Below are positions 5,311 through 12,958 of a stretch of 12,958 nucleotides of DNA, piece by piece. The notes beneath the pieces were generated by a model, which worked only from the letters and a program-made list of their open reading frames with translations, was not told where the DNA came from and made no database searches. Position 1 is the stretch's first letter; every line of letters starts with the position of its first letter. The translations under genes were made by a program, and so were the position numbers. The stretch spans positions 1 through 12,958 of the forward strand of contig CANTHI010000039.1 of NCBI GenBank assembly GCA_947653505.1, in the 5' to 3' direction. The DNA comes from an uncultured Eubacterium sp. (GTDB lineage Bacteria; Bacillota_A; Clostridia; Lachnospirales; Lachnospiraceae).

Positions 5311-7097
5311 AGATACGGCAGATAAATTATAAAAATGCAAAAAGGCTGGTAAAATCGGTCACGACGGATGGGTTTGCCGGGACGCTGAAAAAAATGGTCC
5401 GGTATTTCAAAGGCCCGGTACAATATGACGCGTGGTTTGCGCGGCATAAGGTTACGCGGGCAGAGCTAAAAATACAGCGGAAACATCATTTTGCATATGA
5501 ACCTAAAATCAGTATTCTTGTGCCGGTATACCGGACCCCGGTAAAATTATTCCGGGAAATGGCAGCGTCTGTCATGACCCAGTCATACGGCAATTGGGAA
5601 TTATGCATTGCGGATGGGAGTATGGATGGGGGACTGGAGCAGGAACTGCGCCGCTGCCATGCGAAAGACGCCCGGATCCGTTATTGTATTTTGAAAGAAA
5701 ACAGGGGGATTGCAGGAAATACAAATGCCGCGCTGGAGATGGCAGAAGGTGAGTTTATAGGATTTTTAGACCATGACGACCTGTTAGAGCCGGACGCATT
5801 ATATGAAGTCGTGCGGGCGCTGCAGGATTTGAAAACGGATATTGTGTATACCGACGAAGATAAAGTAAGCGAAGACCTGTCCGTATACATGGATCCGAAT
5901 TTCAAGCCGGATTTTAGCATTGACCTGCTTCGTTCCCATAATTATATTACCCATTTCTTTGTAGTAAGAACATGTGTGTTGCAAAAAGCAGGGGGCCTGC
6001 GCAGTGAATTTGACGGCGCCCAGGATTATGATCTGGTGCTCCGGTGTATAGAACAGACGAATCATATCCGGCATGTGGCAAAGCCACTGTACCATTGGAG
6101 GATGTGCGGCGGTTCTACAGCCGAAGCCCCGGAAAACAAACGTTACTGCTATGAAGCTGGCAGGCGTGCACTGTCGCAGCATCTGGAACGTATGGGCCTG
6201 CGGGCAGGTGTAACGTGCATGGAAGAACCGGTCTGGGGATTTTACCATGTCTGTTATGAGGCAGAGGGAAATCCGCTCCTGTCCATTATCATTGCCAATA
6301 AAGACCATGTACAGGATTTGGATGCATGCATTTGTTCCATACAGGAAAAAAGCACGTATCAAAACCTTGAGTTTATCATTGTAGAAAATAACAGTGAAGA
6401 AGCGTCCACATTTGCTTATTATGAAAAGCTGCAAAAGCGGTATGGCAATGTCAGGGTCGTCTGCTATGATGGTCCATTTAATTATTCCAAAATTAATAAT
6501 TTCGGGGTATCGGAAGCTTCGGGGAACTATCTGCTGATGCTGAATAACGATACGGAAATGATCACCTGTACAGCAATAGAAGAAATGCTGGGCATCTGCT
6601 GCAGGGAAGAGGTAGGGGTTGTCGGCGCAAAATTATTGTATAGAAATCGTACGGTCCAGCATGCCGGAATCGTGATCGGCTTTGGAGGATATGCCGGACA
6701 TGTGTTTCATGAAATTGGCGCCGATGATTATGGATTTATGATGCGGGCACGTATTAATTGTAATTATAGCGCGGTTACGGCTGCCTGCCTGATGACGAAA
6801 CGCAGTGTTTTTGAAGAAGCAGGAGGTTTTTCGGAACAGTTTGCGGTAGCTGCAAATGATGTGGACTTTTGTCTCAAAGTCCGCGGGAAAGGATATCTGG
6901 TTGTGTATAATGCGTATGCGCAATGGTATCATTACGAGTCGAAGACGCGGGGCTATGAAGATACGCCGCAGAAAAAAGCACGCTATGAAAAAGAAGTGGC
7001 GATGTTCCGGCAGCGCTGGCAGGAAATACTCAAAAACGGGGATCCATATTATAATAAGAATTTTTTAGTAACCGTGGCGCCGTTTACGCTTGTATAG
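5307..7097 (+). CDS. Tandem two-domain GT2 glycosyltransferase
   Basis: This 596-residue protein carries two GT-A family 2 domains. Domain A (about 66-300) starts PKISILVPVYRTP, with metal-binding D-H-D-D at 155-158, the YTDEDK segment, and catalytic-type Q-D-Y-D at 239-242. Domain B (about 323-560) starts PLLSIIIANKDH, with N-N-D at 413-415, AACLMTKRSVFEEAGGF, and N-D-V-D at 517-520. A leader of ~65 residues precedes domain A. Such double GT2 enzymes occur in rhamnan-like and other repeat-unit glycans, where the two domains can add alternating linkages. Domain B resembles the RfbF/WbbL-like subgroup. ATG 5307 overlaps the previous stop as ATGA and has AGGAA at 5296-5300. The next gene starts 33 nt later. 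Both domains look complete, so a bifunctional enzyme is likely; the sugars are unknown. Confidence 0.9.
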   Translation: MKIRQINYKNAKRLVKSVTTDGFAGTLKKMVRYFKGPVQYDAWFARHKVTRAELKIQRKHHFAYEPKISILVPVYRTPVKLFREMAASVMTQSYGNWELCIADGSMDGGLEQELRRCHAKDARIRYCILKENRGIAGNTNAALEMAEGEFIGFLDHDDLLEPDALYEVVRALQDLKTDIVYTDEDKVSEDLSVYMDPNFKPDFSIDLLRSHNYITHFFVVRTCVLQKAGGLRSEFDGAQDYDLVLRCIEQTNHIRHVAKPLYHWRMCGGSTAEAPENKRYCYEAGRRALSQHLERMGLRAGVTCMEEPVWGFYHVCYEAEGNPLLSIIIANKDHVQDLDACICSIQEKSTYQNLEFIIVENNSEEASTFAYYEKLQKRYGNVRVVCYDGPFNYSKINNFGVSEASGNYLLMLNNDTEMITCTAIEEMLGICCREEVGVVGAKLLYRNRTVQHAGIVIGFGGYAGHVFHEIGADDYGFMMRARINCNYSAVTAACLMTKRSVFEEAGGFSEQFAVAANDVDFCLKVRGKGYLVVYNAYAQWYHYESKTRGYEDTPQKKARYEKEVAMFRQRWQEILKNGDPYYNKNFLVTVAPFTLV

Positions 7098-7130
7098 GGC
7101 TGCGGGAATCAGAGATTAAAGGGGCGGTAT

Positions 7131-7907
7131 ATGCGGTTGTTAAGAGAGATTTATGAATATCGGGAAATGGCGGTCAGCCTCGTAAAGAGAGATTTAAAAA
7201 GCAGATATCAGGGTTCCGTGCTTGGTTTTTTATGGATGTTTTTAAATCCGCTGCTGCAGCTGTCTGTGTATACAATCGTATTTTCTACGATCATGCGGAT
7301 GGGAATTGATGATTTTTATTTATTTATGTTTGTAGCTTTCGTGCCGTGGCTGTTTTTCAGTACCTGTTTAAGCGCGGGAACGATGGTCATTTTTTCACAG
7401 CAGGATATGGTAAAAAAGATTTATTTTCCAAGGGAAATATTGCCGCTGTCTTTTACAGTCAGCCAGTTTGTAAATATGCTCCTTAGCTTTGTCGTGATAT
7501 TTGCGGTGCTTATTTTTAGCGGGACGGGGCTGAATCCGGCGGCTTTGCTGTATTTGCCAGCTGTCATGCTGATCGAATTTGTGCTTGCGCTTGGGATTAC
7601 CTGCCTCATCAGCGCACTGACGGTTTATTTCAGGGATTTGGAACATATTATGGGGATTGTGTCAATGGCATGGATGTATTTAACACCGGTTATTTACCCG
7701 ATTGAGATGGTGCCTGAAAAATATGCCCGGTTTTTTTACATTAATCCAATGACGCCGGTTACGATTGCATACCGTGAGATTCTGTATTATAAAAGGAGCC
7801 CCCGGATTGGTACACTGGCAGATGCGGCGGTGATGGGCATCCTGGCGCTGGCAGCCGGCCAGTTTGTATTCCACAGGCTGCAGAAGCGTTTTGTGGAGGA
7901 ATTATGA
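7131..7907 (+). CDS. wzm: ABC-2 type polysaccharide export permease (Wzm/TagG family)
   Basis: This 258-residue integral membrane protein is the normal size for the family. Residues 1-25 form the cytoplasmic amphipathic interface helix ending LVKRDLKSRYQGS. About six hydrophobic segments follow, near 30-55, 62-88, 103-130, 135-166, 172-190 and 227-249. Family hallmarks are GFLWMFLNPLLQLSVY, KKIYFPREILPLSF, YFRDLEHIM and the late TPVIYPIEMVPE, then YREILYYKRSP. It forms the membrane channel that moves lipid-linked glycan outward using the ATPase encoded next. ATG 7131 has AAAGGGG at 7118-7124, 6 nt upstream. The stop overlaps the next start (ATGA at 7904-7907). The exported polymer could be a teichoic-acid-like, capsule or other cell-wall glycan. 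Confidence 0.93.
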   Translation: MRLLREIYEYREMAVSLVKRDLKSRYQGSVLGFLWMFLNPLLQLSVYTIVFSTIMRMGIDDFYLFMFVAFVPWLFFSTCLSAGTMVIFSQQDMVKKIYFPREILPLSFTVSQFVNMLLSFVVIFAVLIFSGTGLNPAALLYLPAVMLIEFVLALGITCLISALTVYFRDLEHIMGIVSMAWMYLTPVIYPIEMVPEKYARFFYINPMTPVTIAYREILYYKRSPRIGTLADAAVMGILALAAGQFVFHRLQKRFVEEL

Positions 7908-9148
7908 TGACAGGAAGTGAGTATGCGATTGAAGTAAGCGGGGTTAAAAAGAGCTTCCGGCTGTATGCTGACAAAGGTCATACGATGAAAGAAAAAATGC
8001 TGCACTGGGGCAGAAATAAGTATGAAGTCAGGCAGGTATTAAAAGAGATCAGCTTCCGTGTAAAAAAAGGAGAAGCGGTAGGCCTGATTGGAAGCAACGG
8101 ATGCGGCAAAAGTACCATATTAAAAATGCTGACGAAAATCATATATCCGGACAGTGGAACTATCCAGGTCAATGGCAGGGTATCAAGCTTACTGGAGCTG
8201 GGCGCGGGATTTCATCCGGATATGAGCGGCAGGGAGAATATTGTAATTAACGCGTCGATATTCGGTCTGAATAAAAGGGAAATCAGCCAGCGGATGGACG
8301 CTATTATAGAATTTTCGGAATTAAAAGAATTTATCGACCAGCCGGTACGGACCTATTCTTCTGGTATGTATATGAGGCTGGCATTCTCTGTCGCCATTAA
8401 TGTCAACGCGGATGTGCTGCTCATTGATGAGATACTGGCTGTCGGCGATGTGAATTTTCAGGCAAAGTGTTTCCACAGGCTGATGGAGATCAAAGGGGAA
8501 GGGACAACGATTGTCTTGGTATCTCATTCCATGCCGCAGATAGAAAGTATCTGTGACAGAAGTATCTGGATACATGACGGAAAAGTAGAAGACGAAGGCA
8601 GCCCCGTGGACATCCACCGGAAATATTTTAACTATATGGGTGCAAAGCGCAAAAAGGCGGTAAAAACAGAAACAGATAAGGAACCGCCGGAAGAAACGCC
8701 AGGTCCGTCCGCAGGGCAGGCAGGGGAAAACGCGGACAGGCCGGCGGTATGTGTATTGTCTGCCGTCCTGCTGGATCAGAAGCAGGAAAAGAGGACGGTC
8801 TTTCAGCTGGGGGAAACAGTCAGCCTGGATTTGGAACTGGATGCAGGGAAACGGCTGGAAAATTGTACGATCGAGGTAAATCTTGTCAGGGCAGACGGGC
8901 TGTTCTGCTATGGCTGTTCCGCAGTGCTGGGAGAGGAAGCGCATCAGGCATGGGAGGGCAGAAAAAGCGTGTGTCTGACCTTTTATAAAATCAGCCTTTT
9001 AACGGGCAGATACCATTTTGACCTGCATATAGCAGATGCGGATGGCAGTACCATTTACTTCAAAGGGAACGTGGCGGAATTTGAAACGGATCTCTACAGG
9101 CCGGAACGGGGGCTTGTCTATATGGAACACGATTGGAGGATCGGATAA
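7904..9148 (+). CDS. wzt: ABC transporter ATPase with C-terminal Wzt-like glycan-binding domain
   Basis: This 414-residue protein powers the permease. The ATPase domain (about 1-245) has Walker A G-S-N-G-C-G-K-S-T (63-71), the signature SSGM within TYSSGMYMRLAFS (152-155), Walker B VLLIDE (Asp175, Glu176) and the switch His208 in LVSHSM. A charged, proline-rich linker (about 246-280) leads to a beta-rich domain (about 281-414) with FQLGETVSLDLELD and a late YHFDLHIADADG segment, as in Wzt C-terminal carbohydrate-binding domains. In E. coli O9a this domain recognises the capped chain end and makes export depend on termination. ATG 7904 overlaps the permease stop. ATG 7907 is equally possible and is better spaced from GGAGG at 7895-7899. 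It is shorter than TagH and has the Wzt layout. Confidence 0.92.
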   Translation: MMTGSEYAIEVSGVKKSFRLYADKGHTMKEKMLHWGRNKYEVRQVLKEISFRVKKGEAVGLIGSNGCGKSTILKMLTKIIYPDSGTIQVNGRVSSLLELGAGFHPDMSGRENIVINASIFGLNKREISQRMDAIIEFSELKEFIDQPVRTYSSGMYMRLAFSVAINVNADVLLIDEILAVGDVNFQAKCFHRLMEIKGEGTTIVLVSHSMPQIESICDRSIWIHDGKVEDEGSPVDIHRKYFNYMGAKRKKAVKTETDKEPPEETPGPSAGQAGENADRPAVCVLSAVLLDQKQEKRTVFQLGETVSLDLELDAGKRLENCTIEVNLVRADGLFCYGCSAVLGEEAHQAWEGRKSVCLTFYKISLLTGRYHFDLHIADADGSTIYFKGNVAEFETDLYRPERGLVYMEHDWRIG

Positions 9149-9151
9149 GCT

Positions 9152-10921
9152 GTGTATAGTTTGGAACGTACGGGACAGATATACCGCAAGGAGCCGTGGA
9201 GAAAACCATTGGAAGAACGGCTGGCAGCGCTAAAGAAGGCCAGGCTGCATGGCAGGAAGACGGTTGCGTTCCTGTATCCGTATTTTGACAGCAGCACATT
9301 CCGCTACCGTGGCTACAATATTGCGGAAACACTGGAATACAGCCTGTGCTGGAGCGGGGCTTATTTTGAACTGGAGGACCTGCAGGGCCTTTGGAAAGAA
9401 CTGGACAGCGTGGATGTGCTGGTAGTCATACGGTGCGCGTGGAATGAGGAATTAGAAGCGTTTTTGGACAGGGCGAAAGCAAATGGGATCAAAGTATGCT
9501 ATGACGTGGACGACCTTATTTACCATCCGAAGCATATGCCAGGCGTTATTCACGCGCTTGGCATTACGGGTGAGGCAGAATGGAACTACTGGTTCGGGCT
9601 GACGGAAAGAAACCGTATGGTTGCACAAATGTGCGATGCGGCCATAACGACAAACGCTTATCTGGGAAGGTACATCGGGCAGGATTTTCATAAGCCTTAT
9701 TATATTATTAAAAATTATCTGAACTGGATTCAGGAAGAGGTGTCTGGTACATATTTTGCAGCCAAACGCTGCCTGAAAGCCCAAAGGCCCTTTGAGATCG
9801 GCTATTTCAGCGGATCGCCTACGCACGTAAAAGACCTGATGGCTGTCATGCCGGAAATGGAAGAATTTTTAAACAGGCATGAAGACGCCAGATTCAAAAT
9901 AGCGGGTTATATGGATCTGCCAGATCTGTATACGCCTCTTGTACAGAAGCGCAAAATCCAGTTTGTCCCGTTCCAGACAATCGCGGGGCTGCAATATGAG
10001 CAGGCAAAGGTAGATGTCAATATTGTGCCATTGGTCAATAACGAATTTTCTAACTGTAAATCGGAGCTCAAGTATTTTGAAGCCGCGGCTGTGGGCACCA
10101 TTACCTGTGCAACGCCAGGTTATGCGTATGCCAATGTGATTACGCATGGCGAAAACGGATATCTCTGCCAGACAGGGGAATGGCTGCCAGTATTCGAACG
10201 GCTGTATGAAGCAGGGGTCCCGAAAGAGCAGCAGGAATACATCAGGGAAAAGGCGCTGGAAGAATATTCTTTTAAAAGGCAGCTGCAATCCGTAGAGAAA
10301 GTGTTTGAAGAAATTTATAAAGCATGTGACAGTCCGCGCAGGCCCGCGGATCCTGTACGGGAAGGGAAGAGGATGGAGCATCAGGCACTGGAACAAAAGC
10401 CGGAAGAAAACTGGCGTCTGCGTATCGAAGAGGAGATAGAAGCAAGGAAATATTTTGAAGAAAAATATTACCTGTGTATGGATGAACTGCAGGAAGCCCG
10501 GGAAGCAGCCCGGGCAGCGGCGTCCGTCAGAATGGAAGATAACGGGCCGGTCCGGAAAATGGGCAGATGGAAGGTATGGAAGAAAAAGTGCGGAAGGAAA
10601 CTGCAGGAACTGCGGCTGCTGCATAAAAAGATATCTTACTGGGAGCCGGTGTTTGACGCCCGGTATTATGCCAGAGTGAACGAGGATATTATGCAGATAT
10701 TTGGCCCGGACGAGAGGTCGCTGCTGAAACATTTTATTTATTATGGAATGGATGAGGGGAGGATGGCGAAGGAAGGGCTGGATATGGAGGAATATGTGAA
10801 ATACACACCGGAGCTTGCGGACCGGTGGACGAAAGACCGCAGGGCTTGTTATCTGCATTATATTGCAGCCAGAAAATCGCGGAAAGAATACATGGCAGGG
10901 AGAACCAAAGATGGGAAATGA
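9152..10921 (+). CDS. GT-B-like glycosyltransferase with C-terminal coiled coil and YY...HF...GxxEGR repeat domain
   Basis: This 589-residue protein has three parts. Residues 1-391 are a glycosyltransferase module, with FRYRGYNIAETLEYS, CYDVDDLIYHP (Asp118, 120, 121), GYFSGSPTH opening the second Rossmann domain, and VNNEFSNCKSELKYFE ending at Glu310. Residues about 392-495 are charged and largely helical, probably coiled coil, rich in E/K/R. Residues about 500-577 contain FDARYYARVNEDI...HFIYYGMDEGR (repeat 1, 502-537) and a decayed second copy (544-577). Such repeats are attached to many bacterial glycosyltransferases and surface proteins. GTG 9152 is chosen because MYSLERTGQIYRKEPW aligns without gaps with the start of the 10978 gene; GGAGGA at 9135-9140 is 11 nt upstream. 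Substrate unknown. Confidence 0.8.
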   Translation: MYSLERTGQIYRKEPWRKPLEERLAALKKARLHGRKTVAFLYPYFDSSTFRYRGYNIAETLEYSLCWSGAYFELEDLQGLWKELDSVDVLVVIRCAWNEELEAFLDRAKANGIKVCYDVDDLIYHPKHMPGVIHALGITGEAEWNYWFGLTERNRMVAQMCDAAITTNAYLGRYIGQDFHKPYYIIKNYLNWIQEEVSGTYFAAKRCLKAQRPFEIGYFSGSPTHVKDLMAVMPEMEEFLNRHEDARFKIAGYMDLPDLYTPLVQKRKIQFVPFQTIAGLQYEQAKVDVNIVPLVNNEFSNCKSELKYFEAAAVGTITCATPGYAYANVITHGENGYLCQTGEWLPVFERLYEAGVPKEQQEYIREKALEEYSFKRQLQSVEKVFEEIYKACDSPRRPADPVREGKRMEHQALEQKPEENWRLRIEEEIEARKYFEEKYYLCMDELQEAREAARAAASVRMEDNGPVRKMGRWKVWKKKCGRKLQELRLLHKKISYWEPVFDARYYARVNEDIMQIFGPDERSLLKHFIYYGMDEGRMAKEGLDMEEYVKYTPELADRWTKDRRACYLHYIAARKSRKEYMAGRTKDGK

Positions 10922-10977
10922 AAGCTTGTACATTTTGGAGATTTGAGTAGTCATTTATCAGAAAGGCAGGAGGCAGT

Positions 10978-12153
10978 ATGTATCAGTTAGGGCACATATG
11001 CAGGACATATCGGAATAATCCCTGGAACCGGCCATATAAAGACAGAATCGATACGTTAAAAAACGCAAAACGTATGGACAGAAATACGGCTGCGTTTATC
11101 TATCCGGCATTTGACAGCAGTACATTCCGGTACCGGGGATATAACATTGCAGAGACGCTGGAATACAGTATGTGGTGGGCAGGCTCCTATTTTCAGACGG
11201 AAGATCTGCCCCTGCTGATGGAAGACCTGTCCGCGGTAGATGTGGCGGTAATGATCCGGTGCGCATGGGATGATGTACTGGAAGATTTTATATCGCTGGC
11301 CAGGGGCAGGGGGATCAGGCTCTGCTATGATGCGGATGACCTGGTATGCCATCCAAAGTATATGCCCCAGATGATCGAGGCGCTTGGCCTGGATAAAAAG
11401 ACAGAGTGGGATTTTTGGTTTGGCACGACAGCCAGGTATTTTATGGTGTTCAATGTATGTGATTTTGTGATTGCCACAAATGAATATCTGGCAGGGATTC
11501 TGAAGCATGATTTTGGAAAACCGTGCTATGTGATTAAAAACTATTTAAACTGGATTCAGGAAGATGTTTCCCAGCAATATTTTGAGGAGAAAATATCGAT
11601 GGACGCGGAAAAACCATTTTTAATTGGTTATTTCAGCGGTTCTCCTACACATAAGAAAGATCTGGCGGCAGTCCTGCCAGAGCTGGAGGAATTTTTAACA
11701 GCGCATGAGAACGCGGTATTGCAGATTGCCGGGTTTATGGACCTGCCGGAAGCTTACACGGGACTTGCTGAAAGAGGAAAAATACGGCTCGTACCGTTCC
11801 AGACAGTTACGGGGCTGCAGTATGAGCAGGCCAAAGTGGATGTGAATATTGTACCGCTGGTAAATAATGAGTTTTCGAACTGTAAGTCGGAATTAAAATA
11901 TTTTGAATCAGCGATCGTCGGGACGGTTACATGCGCGACTCCCAGCTATGCATATGCCCATGCGATTAAAAACGCGGAGAATGGCTACTTATGTAAACAG
12001 GGGGAATGGCTGCCGGTTCTGGAAAAACTATATGGGGACCCGGTTAGCACAGACCAGCAGACCTATATCAGGCAAAGAGCGCTGGAGGAGTATTCCGGCA
12101 GAAAGCAGGCCGGTCTGGTTGAAGATGTGCTTGGCCGGATATTAAGAGCATAA
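10978..12153 (+). CDS. GT-B-like glycosyltransferase, paralogue of the 9152 gene
   Basis: This 391-residue protein aligns essentially without gaps with residues 1-391 of the upstream protein, roughly 55-60 percent identical by eye. The blocks FDSSTFRYRGYNIAETLEYS and VNIVPLVNNEFSNCKSELKY are fully identical. It has the same landmarks at the same numbers: D-A-D-D at 118-121, GYFSGSPTH, and Glu310. It lacks the coiled coil and repeat domain. The two genes are adjacent and in the same direction, so tandem duplication is the simplest origin; the two enzymes probably add related sugars or act on related acceptors. ATG 10978 has a perfect AGGAGG at 10968-10973, 4 nt upstream. The 56-nt gap before it is the largest within the operon and holds no evident promoter or terminator. 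Substrate unknown. Confidence 0.8.
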   Translation: MYQLGHICRTYRNNPWNRPYKDRIDTLKNAKRMDRNTAAFIYPAFDSSTFRYRGYNIAETLEYSMWWAGSYFQTEDLPLLMEDLSAVDVAVMIRCAWDDVLEDFISLARGRGIRLCYDADDLVCHPKYMPQMIEALGLDKKTEWDFWFGTTARYFMVFNVCDFVIATNEYLAGILKHDFGKPCYVIKNYLNWIQEDVSQQYFEEKISMDAEKPFLIGYFSGSPTHKKDLAAVLPELEEFLTAHENAVLQIAGFMDLPEAYTGLAERGKIRLVPFQTVTGLQYEQAKVDVNIVPLVNNEFSNCKSELKYFESAIVGTVTCATPSYAYAHAIKNAENGYLCKQGEWLPVLEKLYGDPVSTDQQTYIRQRALEEYSGRKQAGLVEDVLGRILRA

Positions 12154-12178
12154 TTTAATTTATGAGGAGACCGCCAGG

Positions 12179-12958
12179 ATGGATCAGAAAGCAGGTTACT
12201 ATAATGAAGAATATTATAAAACACATTGCGGGGAAGAGTACGAACGGGGGAAAGGCTGGGAAGAAGTCTTTGGAAATGTTGCAGACCATATTGTAAGGGA
12301 GATCCAGCCGCATAAGGTGATGGATGTCGGGTGCGCAAAGGGATTTTTAGTAGAAGCCCTGCGTGACAGAGGGACGCAGGCCTATGGGATTGATATATCA
12401 GAATACGCGATTGCTGGCGTCAGGGAAGATATCCGCGGCTGCTGCGCGGTAGGATCAGTGCTGGAGCCGATACAGGATAAGTATGATCTTATTACCTGTA
12501 TCGAAGTGCTTGAGCATTTAGAGCAGAACCATGTCGCGCTGGCAGTGCAAAGGCTGTGCGAAGCGTCGGATGATATTCTGTTCTCCTCGACGCCGTCTGA
12601 CTATCAGGAGGAATCACATATATCTGTCCATCCGGCAGAATACTGGGTGGAACAATTTGCATACCAGGGCTTCTTTCATGATATCCAGTATGATTGTTCT
12701 TATATCTCGGTGCAGGCAATGCGTTTCCGTAAAGGCAGCAAAACGAAGATGGACCTGCTCAGGGAATATGAACGGGAGATTTTCCGGAAACAGCAGGAGG
12801 TAACAGCCCTTCGCCAGTCACTGCGGACCAGTGAGGAAAATGTCCGGATTTATAAGGATGCTTATCAGGAGCATGTGGATCAGATTAATCAGAAGCTGAA
12901 CCCAAAGATCAGGCAGCTGGAAGAAGAACTGATCCAGAAAGAGGACGTTTTTCGCAAA
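12179..12958 (+). CDS. SAM-dependent methyltransferase with coiled-coil tail, 3' end outside the window
   Basis: 260 codons stay open to the right edge. Residues about 30-180 are a class I methyltransferase: motif I VMDVGCAKG (47-55), acidic post-I GIDIS (Asp72), then CIEVLEHL (107-114) and SSTPSDYQEESH followed by PAEYWVEQFA, as in the Methyltransf_11/23 group of polysaccharide-locus enzymes. From about residue 187 the sequence becomes strongly helical and charged (REYEREIFRKQQEVTALRQS and onward), a likely coiled coil that continues past the edge, so the whole protein is larger, perhaps with another domain. ATG 12179 has AGGAG at 12165-12169, 9 nt upstream, 25 nt after the previous stop. 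It probably methylates a sugar of the exported glycan. WbdD of E. coli O9a is a precedent for a methyltransferase plus coiled coil that caps and measures chains. Confidence 0.82.
   Translation, partial: MDQKAGYYNEEYYKTHCGEEYERGKGWEEVFGNVADHIVREIQPHKVMDVGCAKGFLVEALRDRGTQAYGIDISEYAIAGVREDIRGCCAVGSVLEPIQDKYDLITCIEVLEHLEQNHVALAVQRLCEASDDILFSSTPSDYQEESHISVHPAEYWVEQFAYQGFFHDIQYDCSYISVQAMRFRKGSKTKMDLLREYEREIFRKQQEVTALRQSLRTSEENVRIYKDAYQEHVDQINQKLNPKIRQLEEELIQKEDVFRK

Noticed and set aside
9869..10954. 361-codon open frame on the minus strand
   Set aside because: It lies wholly opposite the 9152 glycosyltransferase, is rich in Phe/Pro/Cys/Arg as expected of antisense frames, shows no domain, and has no sensible context.
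10922..10977. Possible internal promoter or terminator in the 56-nt gap
   Set aside because: No stem followed by a T-run and no convincing -35/-10 pair was seen; only a strong ribosome binding site.
1..12958. CRISPR array, tRNA/rRNA, insertion sequence or recombinase gene
   Set aside because: No regularly spaced repeats, no RNA-gene signatures, and none of the plausible proteins shows transposase or tyrosine/serine recombinase motifs. The switch enzyme must be elsewhere.

Overview
The window looks like chromosomal DNA of a Gram-positive gut Clostridia, most likely Lachnospiraceae. This is inferred from strong AGGAGG-type ribosome binding sites, genes of intermediate GC next to very AT-rich non-coding DNA, and the character of the proteins. 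There is no 16S rRNA or other taxonomic marker, so the family is an inference.

Layout. Positions 1-601 are essentially non-coding and form a regulatory region. A short leftward reading frame at the extreme left resembles part of a response-regulator receiver domain. Next comes a pair of near-perfect inverted repeats (238-263 and 528-553; 25 of 26 positions match, with an unbroken 22-bp core). They bracket a 264-bp AT-rich segment. The best sigma-A-like promoter in that segment lies just inside the left repeat and points LEFT, away from the genes. If the segment were flipped, the same promoter would sit just before the right repeat and point into the operon. This is the architecture of a phase-variable invertible promoter, and the sequenced orientation would be OFF.

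From 602 to the right edge, ten genes run in one direction with overlaps or short gaps: an XRE/HTH regulator; two GT4-like glycosyltransferases; a GT8-like glycosyltransferase; a diverged GT-B-like glycosyltransferase; a tandem two-domain GT2 glycosyltransferase; an ABC-2 polysaccharide permease (Wzm/TagG type); its ATPase (Wzt/TagH type) with a C-terminal Wzt-like domain; two paralogous GT-B-like glycosyltransferases, the first with an extra coiled-coil and repeat-bearing C-terminus; and the start of a SAM methyltransferase with a coiled-coil tail that runs off the window.

How it works together (inference). The genes form one operon for assembling and ABC-exporting a cell-surface glycan. The glycosyltransferases build the chain on the cytoplasmic side, Wzm/Wzt export it, and the Wzt C-terminal domain may recognise a finished end. 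The methyltransferase/coiled-coil protein could cap and measure the chain, as WbdD does in E. coli O9a. The whole programme would be switched on and off by DNA inversion. No recombinase, Wzx/Wzy, initiating phosphoglycosyltransferase, tRNA, rRNA, insertion sequence or CRISPR array is visible in the window.
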